Source: Pseudomonadales bacterium (GTDB taxonomy: Bacteria; Pseudomonadota; Gammaproteobacteria; Pseudomonadales; Azotimanducaceae). From it: a stretch of DNA of 6,652 nucleotides. Position numbers and translations under genes: made by a program. The notes under the pieces were generated by a model, which searched no databases, had not been told where the DNA came from, and was given only the letters and a program-made list of their open reading frames with translations. The stretch covers positions 1-6,652 of the forward strand of contig JAGWBL010000056.1 in NCBI GenBank assembly GCA_021295935.1, in the 5' to 3' direction. Positions within the stretch are counted from its first letter, which is position 1. Every line of letters starts with the position of its first letter. Positions 1 to 5,250 of this stretch are shown piece after piece.

Positions 1-380
1 TGTCGATGGAAGACGGACTCGTGGAACTGAAGGAACCAGGCTACTTCGACGGGACGGGTGTGAGCATGGCAGCGCTGGGCACTGTTCACCTCGAGTCTGA
101 AGAGATCGACATGGCGCTGGTAATCACGCTGGGCCTGGACAAGTCGATCCATTGGTACACGACCTACCTCCTGCTGGCAAATCCGATTGCGGGAGCTGGT
201 GTGTTCCTTGGCAAGCAGATATTCGGCGAAGCGCTGAAGAACCTGCTCAGCGGGCTGTACCGAGTTACGGGTACTGTTGACGAACCCGAGGTGGAGTTGG
301 TGCGAGCCTTCAGCGACGAGCTCACGCCCGATTCCGAGGAGGAGGAAGAACCGTTCGCGGACGATTCACCTGGAGAGTAG
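1..380 (+). CDS. yhdP: YhdP/AsmA-like envelope protein, C-terminal fragment (5' end outside window)
   Basis: This is the last ~126 residues of a much larger protein; the first complete codon is at base 3 and the frame is open to the left edge. The visible part reads as the end of a YhdP-type protein: alternating beta-rich segments, a hydrophobic stretch containing NPIAGAGVFLGKQIFG, then YRVTGTVDEPEVELV, close to the 'YRVTG.W.DP.V' ending typical of the family. YhdP proteins are large, inner-membrane-anchored, periplasm-spanning AsmA-like proteins; E. coli YhdP is implicated in phospholipid transport to the outer membrane. That role is taken from the family, since only the C-terminus is seen. 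The protein ends in an unusually acidic tail (five consecutive Glu, then DDSPGE). The ATG at base 6 is internal. The stop lies 4 bases before tldD, and the tldD ribosome binding site is inside its last codons, so the two are probably co-transcribed. Confidence 0.8.
   Translation, partial: SMEDGLVELKEPGYFDGTGVSMAALGTVHLESEEIDMALVITLGLDKSIHWYTTYLLLANPIAGAGVFLGKQIFGEALKNLLSGLYRVTGTVDEPEVELVRAFSDELTPDSEEEEEPFADDSPGE
372..377 (+). promoter_or_regulatory. Shine-Dalgarno for tldD
   Basis: GGAGAG sits 7 bases before the ATG at 385, within the final codons of yhdP. It fixes the tldD start at 385 rather than the ATG at 277, which would overlap the yhdP reading frame by about 100 bases and add residues unlike any TldD N-terminus. 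Confidence 0.75.
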
Positions 381-384
381 AAGC

Positions 385-1824
385 ATGCAACGAATTGAAG
401 CGGCACGTACGGACCTGCTGGAGCCTGCCGAGATAACGGAAGGGGATGTCGACCGCTTGCTGGGGCAGATCATGGCCCATGACGTGGATCTGGGAGAGTT
501 GTACTTCCAGTCGCGACGCAGCGAGTCATGGACGCTCAGCGACGGGATCGTCAAGTCGGGGAGTTTTGGCCAGGATCGAGGTGTTGGCGTGAGGGCGGTG
601 TCCGGCGAGAAGACTGGGTTTGCCTACACCGACGACATCGTGTTGCCCAGCTTGAGCCGCGCCGCAGGCATGGCCAAGAGCATCGCCCGCGTCGGCGGTG
701 ACAGTTCGGTCGCGTTGCGAAAGCGATTCGACGCGTCGCCAAGGTATGCGGATGTCGACCCCATCACCTCGGCGACCGAGTCCGAGAAGGTCGGTCTTCT
801 TCAGGGTATTGACGCGTTCGCGCGTTCGTTGGATCCGTGCGTGACGGACGTTTCGATTTCCCTGAACGCGTCTCACGAGACCAACTTCACCGTGGCAAGC
901 GACGGTTCGCATGCGGCTGACGTGCGGCCGCTGGTGCGATTTGATGTTTCGATCATCGCGGAACGCGACGGCAGACGCGAAACGGGGCGCGCAGGAGGCG
1001 GAGGAAGATTCGACCTGCAGTGGCTCATGGATACCGAAGTCGGCAGGCAGATCGCCGGGGAAGCGGTGCGTGTCGCAATGCTCAATCTGGACGCAGTGGA
1101 TGCGCCGGCGGGCGCGATGCCCGTGGTCCTGGGGCCAGGCTGGCCGGGTGTGCTGCTTCACGAAGCGGTGGGGCACGGCCTCGAAGGCGACTTCAACCGG
1201 AAGGGAACCTCGACGTTCAGCGGGCGGATTGGCGAACAGGTTGCGTCTTCGCTCTGCACCGTGGTCGACGATGGAACCATGATGGATCGCCGGGGATCGC
1301 TGACGGTGGACGACGAAGGAACGCCCTCAGGCCGTACCGTGCTGATTGAGAACGGAATTCTCAAGGGATACATGCAAGACAAGCAAAACGCCCGCTTGAT
1401 GGGGGTGGCGCCGACGGGCAACGGGCGTCGAGAGTCCTACGCCCATCTCCCCATGCCCCGCATGACGAACACCTTCATGTTGGCGGGGGAGTCCGATCCC
1501 GAGGAGGTGCTCTCGACGGTCTCCAAGGGGGTCTACGCTGTTGGTTTCGGCGGAGGCCAGGTGGACATCACATCCGGAAAGTTCGTGTTCTCCGCGACGG
1601 AGGCGTACATGATCGAGAACGGACGAAAGGGCCCGCCGATTCGCGGTGCCACGCTGATCGGCAACGGCCCCGAAGTCATGGGTCGCATAAGCATGGTTGG
1701 CAATGACCTGAAGCTGGACGACGGAGTTGGAACCTGCGGCAAGAACGGTCAGAGCGTGCCGGTGGGAGTGGGACAGCCGACGCTGAAGATTGACGAACTT
1801 ACCGTGGGAGGGACGTCGGCGTGA
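385..1824 (+). CDS. tldD: TldD, zinc metalloprotease catalytic subunit
   Basis: The product has 479 residues, close to E. coli TldD (481). The N-terminal part (about 1-200) includes the conserved GIVKSGSF and GVGVRAVSG region, followed by a Gly-rich RAGGGGRFD at 202-210. The zinc site is HEAVGHGLEGDF: His259, Glu260 and His264 form the HExxxH motif. Near the C-terminus, CGKNGQSVPVGVGQPTLK carries Cys451, at the position of the third zinc ligand in E. coli TldD. All visible catalytic residues are intact. In E. coli, TldD acts with TldE (PmbA) as a heterodimeric protease that threads and degrades unfolded peptides, matures microcin B17 and degrades the CcdA antitoxin. No peptide precursor is seen here, so a housekeeping role is the safer inference. 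The stop codon overlaps the pmbA start by 4 bases, which suggests translational coupling and matched amounts of the two subunits. Confidence 0.97.
   Translation: MQRIEAARTDLLEPAEITEGDVDRLLGQIMAHDVDLGELYFQSRRSESWTLSDGIVKSGSFGQDRGVGVRAVSGEKTGFAYTDDIVLPSLSRAAGMAKSIARVGGDSSVALRKRFDASPRYADVDPITSATESEKVGLLQGIDAFARSLDPCVTDVSISLNASHETNFTVASDGSHAADVRPLVRFDVSIIAERDGRRETGRAGGGGRFDLQWLMDTEVGRQIAGEAVRVAMLNLDAVDAPAGAMPVVLGPGWPGVLLHEAVGHGLEGDFNRKGTSTFSGRIGEQVASSLCTVVDDGTMMDRRGSLTVDDEGTPSGRTVLIENGILKGYMQDKQNARLMGVAPTGNGRRESYAHLPMPRMTNTFMLAGESDPEEVLSTVSKGVYAVGFGGGQVDITSGKFVFSATEAYMIENGRKGPPIRGATLIGNGPEVMGRISMVGNDLKLDDGVGTCGKNGQSVPVGVGQPTLKIDELTVGGTSA
1807..1811 (+). promoter_or_regulatory. Shine-Dalgarno for pmbA
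   Basis: GGAGG, within a longer GGGAGGGA at 1806-1813, lies 9 bases before the GTG at 1821. It sits inside the last codons of tldD (the VGGTSA end). It supports the GTG as the pmbA start and efficient independent initiation in addition to coupling through the overlapping stop. Confidence 0.7.
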
Positions 1825-3206
1825 GTCTGCCCTCAGGTGCGGTGTTCGACTCGGGAGTGCCGGGACAGGTCGACCTGCACAACGACCGGGTCGTTGCGGA
1901 GCTGACCGATCTGGCACAGCGGTTGCTTGACGAAGCGCGCAGACAGGGTGCGCCGGAGGCGGAAGTCTCAGTGACGGACCGTACGGGCCTGTCGGTGGGA
2001 GTCCGTCAGCGCGATGTCGAGAGCGTGGAACTCAACCAGGATCGTTCCATTGCACTGAGCGTGATCGTCGACTGTCGCCGTGGCATGGTCAGCACGACGG
2101 ACACCAGATCTTCATCCATCGCGGAAGCCGTGGCCAAGGCAGTGAATTTCGCTCGCCATACCCAGCAAGATCCGTGCAACGGTCTCGCCGATCCAGACAG
2201 GCTGGCGAAGCACATTCCGGATCTTGACCTCTATCACCCGGAAGCGTTGGATGCGGAGCGTCAAAAGGCCGATGCCTTGGAGGCTGAGGCGACCGCACTG
2301 GACTTCGACAGTCGCATCGTCAATTCACACGGAAGTTCCGCCTGGAGCCAGTCGGGTTGCGAGGTGTACGCGAATACACACGGGTTCTTGGGTTCCACTC
2401 GAGGCACCCAGTATGGGACGTCGGTTGTCGTCGTCGCGCAGGACGAGCGGGGAATGCAGACTGATGGCTGGTACACCACGAGCCGGCTTTCCGGCGAACT
2501 CGAATCTCCCCAAATGGTGGGCAGCCGAGCTGCGCGGCGTTCGCTTCGTCGGCTGGGCGGGCGGCGTGTAAGGACGGGCTCCTACCCCGTGGTCTTCGAT
2601 GCCCAGACGGCGAAGAGCCTGCTTGGCAGTTTAGTCGCCGCTCTCTCTGGCGGATTGCTGTATCGCAAGGCGAGCTTCCTGGCCGATTCCATCGACACAA
2701 TGGTTGCGGCTGAAGGGTTCAGCCTTTGGCAGAGGCCTCATCTGCAGAGGGCGGGAGGATCATGCGCTTTCGATGCGGAGGGAGTTGCCACGAAGGATCT
2801 GTGCTTCATCGAGCGCGGTGTCGTCCGGAGCTACGTGCTGGACAGCTACACGAGCCGCAAACTCAAGCTGCCCACCACGGGCAATGCCGGGGGAGTGTTC
2901 AACTTGGAACTCGAAGTCGGAACCACCCCGCTGTCGGATCTGTTGGGCTCGATAGAGTCCGGATTCCTGGTGACCGAAATGATGGGGCAGGGCATCAACC
3001 TGGTTACAGGCGACTACTCGCGCGGCGCGGCTGGCCTCTGGATCGAGAATGGCGAGCCTGCCTTTCCCGTCGATGAAGTCACAGTGGCCGGCAACTTGCA
3101 ACGGATGCTGCGCGGACTCTCGGGTTATGGTGACGACACGGATGTTCGCGGCAACATCCGCACGGGATCCATCCTTGTCGAAGGGATGACCGTGGCGGCA
3201 GGGTAG
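1821..3206 (+). CDS. pmbA: PmbA/TldE, partner subunit of the TldD protease
   Basis: The product has 461 residues (E. coli PmbA has 450). It belongs to the TldD/PmbA family but lacks the HExxxH zinc motif, as expected for the non-catalytic partner. Recognisable segments are EAEVSVTDRTGLSVGVR near residues 48-64, DLDLYHPE around 134, the YRKASFLADSI region around 284, and MMGQGINLVTGDYSRGAAG from 387, one of the best-conserved stretches of PmbA. The C-terminal part, with VAGNLQRML and GNIRTGSILVEGM, is also typical. The GTG start at 1821 overlaps the tldD stop (GTGA) and has a strong ribosome binding site; it gives an N-terminus about ten residues longer than E. coli PmbA. With TldD it should form the cytosolic heterodimeric protease; in E. 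coli the two genes are unlinked. The stop codon lies in a palindrome shared with the convergent npr gene. Confidence 0.96.
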   Translation: MSLPSGAVFDSGVPGQVDLHNDRVVAELTDLAQRLLDEARRQGAPEAEVSVTDRTGLSVGVRQRDVESVELNQDRSIALSVIVDCRRGMVSTTDTRSSSIAEAVAKAVNFARHTQQDPCNGLADPDRLAKHIPDLDLYHPEALDAERQKADALEAEATALDFDSRIVNSHGSSAWSQSGCEVYANTHGFLGSTRGTQYGTSVVVVAQDERGMQTDGWYTTSRLSGELESPQMVGSRAARRSLRRLGGRRVRTGSYPVVFDAQTAKSLLGSLVAALSGGLLYRKASFLADSIDTMVAAEGFSLWQRPHLQRAGGSCAFDAEGVATKDLCFIERGVVRSYVLDSYTSRKLKLPTTGNAGGVFNLELEVGTTPLSDLLGSIESGFLVTEMMGQGINLVTGDYSRGAAGLWIENGEPAFPVDEVTVAGNLQRMLRGLSGYGDDTDVRGNIRTGSILVEGMTVAAG

Positions 3207-3218
3207 CCTTTGGGCTAC
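3203..3218. terminator. Palindrome between convergent pmbA and npr, possible bidirectional terminator
   Basis: GTAGCC-TTTG-GGCTAC forms a perfect 6-bp stem with a 4-base loop. Both arms contain a stop codon: pmbA TAG at 3204-3206 on the plus strand and npr TAG at 3215-3217 on the minus strand. It is the only candidate transcription end between the two blocks. No T-run follows it on either strand, so it is not a canonical intrinsic terminator. It may be a weak bidirectional one, an RNA 3'-end stabiliser, or partly a chance product of two TAG stops facing each other. Confidence 0.4.
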
Positions 3219-3490
3219 TCGGACTCCCAGAACTTGTTCTCGATCAGCTCGGTCAGCGCATCGTGCGCCGACTGCTCCTGCTGGCCTTCCGTTTCCAGGA
3301 CGAGAACGGTTCCCGTCTCTGCGACAAGAGTCATCAGGCGCATGATGCTCTTGCCGTCCACGAGTTCCAGATCGTCCGCCCTTCCGATCCGAATTGCGCA
3401 ACTGTAGGACTTGGCGATCTTTATGAACTTGGCGGCTGCGCGAGCGTGCAAACCCAGTCGATTGACGATTATGACACGGCTCGAAATCAT
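3215..3490 (-). CDS. npr: HPr-like phosphocarrier NPr of the nitrogen PTS
   Basis: The product has 91 residues, the normal HPr length. The active-site segment NRLGLHARAAAKF puts the phosphorylated histidine at His15, with the supporting Arg17. Residue 18 is Ala where sugar-PTS HPr has Pro; as I recall, this HARAA form is common in nitrogen-type HPr (PtsO/NPr). A serine at 48 in DGKSIMRLM corresponds to the regulatory Ser46 of HPr proteins. The expected role is to take phosphate from Enzyme I-Ntr (PtsP) and pass it to the EIIA-Ntr encoded two genes upstream. No Enzyme I, EIIA-Man or HPr kinase gene is adjacent. The start ATG is 9 bases downstream of the rapZ stop, with AGGG 7 bases before it. 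It is the last gene of the cluster and ends 8 bases from the convergent pmbA stop. The names ptsO or ptsH are also used for such genes. Confidence 0.93.
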   Translation of the reverse strand: MISSRVIIVNRLGLHARAAAKFIKIAKSYSCAIRIGRADDLELVDGKSIMRLMTLVAETGTVLVLETEGQQEQSAHDALTELIENKFWESE

Positions 3491-3497
3491 CGGTACG

Positions 3498-3501
3498 CCC
3501 T
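3498..3501 (-). promoter_or_regulatory. Shine-Dalgarno for npr
   Basis: On the minus strand AGGG lies 7 bases before the npr ATG (3488-3490) and overlaps the rapZ stop codon at 3500-3502. A ribosome finishing rapZ would be positioned to start npr. Confidence 0.5.
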
Positions 3502-4348
3502 AAATCTCCCTGTGGCGCACCAACAGCCCCGGGTATCGCTGTCGAAGCCGTTCGGCTACGCGTTCAATCAAGTAGACCGAACGGTGCCTGCCACCGGTGC
3601 ATCCCAAAGCCACGCTGACATAGATTCGACCTCGGCTCTGAAACGTCGGCAGCCATGTTTCCAGGTAGTTGCAGATGTGAGTCCGCAACCGGTCGACGGA
3701 TTCGTCCTTCTGGAAGAACGCTCTTACCGGCTCGCACAGTCCAGTCAAGTTCCGGAGAGATTCCTCCCAGTAGGGATTCGGGAGGCAACGAACGTCGAAC
3801 ACGAAGTCGGCATCGACCGGAACACCGTGCTTGTATCCGAAGGAACGCAAGATCAGCACCAGCCCTGCGTCGGATGGCCGCGCAAACTCTTCGTGTGCGT
3901 AGACGCGAAGGTCGTTCGAGGAAAGCTGGGTGGTGTCGATCCGCAGGTCCGCCAGTTCGGAGATGCCAGCGAGCAGACGGGTCTCCATGTCGAGGGCCTG
4001 CAGCAGGTCGGTGGTGGAATCGACCAGTGGATGCTTGCGCCTGGTGTCGCCGAACCGTTTGGCCAGAGCGGGATTCAACGCGTCGAGGAACACTACGGTC
4101 CTGCTCAGGATGGCTGTGTTCAGTGACTCGAGCACATCTGGCAGGAGGCCGAGATCCTCCGCCCGATTGCGCGCGTCAATCGAGACCGCAAGGCGGGCTT
4201 GCTCATCATCGGTGCGATACTTGCTCACGAACTCCGAGAGCAGCGGCACCGGCAAGTTGTCGACGCAGTTGTATCCGCAATCCTCGAGCATGCGGAGCAG
4301 CGTGCTCTTTCCCGATCCGGACCGCCCGCTGACCACGACCAGCCTCAT
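3500..4348 (-). CDS. rapZ: RapZ (YvcJ/YhbJ) family nucleotide-binding adaptor protein
   Basis: The product has 282 residues (E. coli RapZ has 284). A Walker A loop GRSGSGKS spans residues 8-15, followed by the family-specific CGYNCVDNLP at 24-33. A Walker B-like VVFLDA lies at 85-90, and RFGDTRRKHPL at 98-108 is characteristic. The C-terminal domain has SFGYKHGVPVDADFVFDVR from 169, LPNPYW from 189, and the highly conserved GCTGGRHRSVY from 249. In E. coli RapZ senses glucosamine-6-phosphate and delivers the small RNA GlmZ to RNase E, controlling GlmS. Here the protein stops at RHREI, without the Lys/Arg-rich tail that follows in E. coli and contributes to RNA binding, so the small-RNA role cannot be assumed. 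The start ATG overlaps the ptsN stop (ATGA), indicating coupling. Confidence 0.96.
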   Translation of the reverse strand: MRLVVVSGRSGSGKSTLLRMLEDCGYNCVDNLPVPLLSEFVSKYRTDDEQARLAVSIDARNRAEDLGLLPDVLESLNTAILSRTVVFLDALNPALAKRFGDTRRKHPLVDSTTDLLQALDMETRLLAGISELADLRIDTTQLSSNDLRVYAHEEFARPSDAGLVLILRSFGYKHGVPVDADFVFDVRCLPNPYWEESLRNLTGLCEPVRAFFQKDESVDRLRTHICNYLETWLPTFQSRGRIYVSVALGCTGGRHRSVYLIERVAERLRQRYPGLLVRHREI

Positions 4349-4881
4349 GCCGTCACCGGGCGGTTCATGTGCCGCTGGAATGCCGCCCGCAGGGCGACGT
4401 CGCTCGGTGCAGCCCGCAACTCCTCGATCATGGCGTTCTCGTTGCCGTAGATGTCGGCGATGGCGCCGAGAATCTGCAGGTACTTGCGGTTGTTTCGGTC
4501 GTTGCTGGGGATGACAAGGACGAAGAACACATCAGCGTGCCCATCGCCGAAGTCTATTTCTTCAGCGGTGCGCAACAACGCTCCCAGCGACTGGGTGCAC
4601 GATTCGATCCGACAGTGGGGAATGGCGATGCCCGTGCCTTCCATGACCGTGCTGCCCTGTCGTTCACGCTCCTGAAGTTGGGTCAGCACCTCGCGCGGAT
4701 CCAGCGTCGAGCAGTCTGAAGCGACGACAACCGCCGCCTCTCGAAGGATCGCCTTTTGTGACCGAATCCGCGTCAGCGCTCGAACTCTGGACCGCGGAAA
4801 CAGACCGTGCAGATCCAGGTCTGCGCGAGGGTGTCGAGGAAGTGGGTCCGAGTCTTGGTCAGCTCGTGCCATTCGTGCCAT
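4345..4881 (-). CDS. ptsN: PtsN, EIIA-Ntr regulatory phosphoacceptor protein
   Basis: The product has 178 residues, slightly longer than E. coli PtsN (163). The fold core runs from LDLHGLF at about residue 22 to the end. The phosphorylation site is His89 in GSTVMEGTGIAIPHCRIE, matching 'G.GIAIPH' of the family; the residue after His is Cys here rather than Gly. The segment DVFFVLVIPSNDRNNRKYLQILG matches the downstream conserved region of EIIA-Ntr proteins. It should receive phosphate from NPr and, as in other proteobacteria, regulate targets such as potassium transport or stress responses by its phosphorylation state; the targets here are unknown. The start is uncertain: ATG at 4881 overlaps hpf by 23 bases, and the in-frame ATG at 4872 overlaps by 14 and removes three residues. 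Neither has a clear ribosome binding site, so translation is probably coupled to hpf. The first ~20 residues (Asp/Arg/Pro-rich) lack an equivalent in E. coli. Confidence 0.93.
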   Translation of the reverse strand: MARMARADQDSDPLPRHPRADLDLHGLFPRSRVRALTRIRSQKAILREAAVVVASDCSTLDPREVLTQLQERERQGSTVMEGTGIAIPHCRIESCTQSLGALLRTAEEIDFGDGHADVFFVLVIPSNDRNNRKYLQILGAIADIYGNENAMIEELRAAPSDVALRAAFQRHMNRPVTA

Positions 4882-5176
4882 GAGGTGCGCGATGGTCTTG
4901 CATGCGTTCCTTCTGTTTGATCACCTGTCGGTCGATACGATCCACCAAGAGGTCGATTGCCGTGCGCAGGTTCGCCGCCTTGCCTTCGGCGAAAATCCGA
5001 TGCCGCCCGACTTGGAGGGAGGCCTCCGCCCGCTTGCTCTTCTGGTCGCTGACCAACGTCACGTGCACGCGCGTGATGTTGTCGAAGTGGCGTTCGATTC
5101 TCTTGAACTTTCTTTCGGTGAACTGTCTGAGCGAGTCCGAGACATGGACATGGTGGCCGGTCAAGAGCAATTCCAT
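4859..5176 (-). CDS. hpf: Hpf, short-form ribosome hibernation promoting factor
   Basis: The product has 105 residues: a single S30AE/YfiA-type domain plus a short polar tail (RAPHGTNGTS). This is the short form (E. coli Hpf has 95 residues) without the C-terminal dimerisation domain of long HPF. Family features are MELLLTGHHVHVSDSLRQF at the start, the basic KFKRIERHFDNITRVHV helix-strand region, and AEGKAANLRTAIDLLVDRIDRQV in the last helix. Short HPF binds the 30S decoding centre in stationary phase and, with RMF, promotes 100S dimers in gammaproteobacteria. The start at 5176 is chosen because AGGAGG lies 6 bases upstream and the protein then begins exactly as family members do. The 74-base gap to rpoN is the only sizeable one in this block and holds a hairpin. 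The 3' end overlaps ptsN. Confidence 0.95.
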   Translation of the reverse strand: MELLLTGHHVHVSDSLRQFTERKFKRIERHFDNITRVHVTLVSDQKSKRAEASLQVGRHRIFAEGKAANLRTAIDLLVDRIDRQVIKQKERMQDHRAPHGTNGTS

Positions 5177-5182
5177 GGATTC

Positions 5183-5188
5183 CCTCCT
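5183..5188 (-). promoter_or_regulatory. Strong Shine-Dalgarno for hpf
   Basis: On the minus strand AGGAGG is followed by GAATCC and then the ATG at 5176. It is the strongest ribosome binding site in the window and decides the hpf start against the upstream in-frame ATG at 5227. Confidence 0.85.
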
Positions 5189-5191
5189 GGC

Positions 5192-5209
5192 GGGCTCAGA
5201 GCCGAGCCC
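5192..5209 (-). promoter_or_regulatory. Hairpin in the rpoN-hpf intergenic leader
   Basis: On the minus strand GGGCTC-GGCTCT-GAGCCC forms a 6-bp, GC-rich stem with a 6-base loop, ending 3 bases before the hpf ribosome binding site. It has no T-run after it, so it is not an intrinsic terminator. It could be an mRNA processing or stability element that separates hpf expression from rpoN, or a chance inverted repeat. The rest of the 74-base gap (5177-5250) shows no convincing promoter boxes. Confidence 0.35.
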
Positions 5210-5250
5210 CGGGTACCGTCGGAACAAGGATACATCTCTCCAGACTGCCG

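Noticed and set aside
277..384. Upstream in-frame extension of tldD from the ATG at 277
   Set aside because: It overlaps the conserved end of yhdP in another frame, its residues (Arg/Ser/Pro-rich) match no TldD N-terminus, and the ATG at 385 has a well-placed GGAGAG.
526..1176. 216-codon minus-strand open frame opposite tldD
   Set aside because: It is rich in Arg and His as expected for the reverse frame of a GC-rich gene, and resembles no known family.
2760..3401. 213-codon minus-strand open frame crossing the pmbA-npr junction
   Set aside because: It is antisense to conserved pmbA sequence and overlaps npr in a different frame; nothing supports translation.
3263..4126. 287-codon plus-strand open frame opposite npr and rapZ
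   Set aside because: It is antisense to two clearly recognised genes, has no family resemblance, spans their junction and lacks a ribosome binding site; high-GC codon bias opens such frames.
5177..5227. Upstream in-frame start of hpf at 5227
   Set aside because: It adds 17 residues across the hairpin and the ribosome binding site, while the family N-terminus begins exactly at the Met at 5176.
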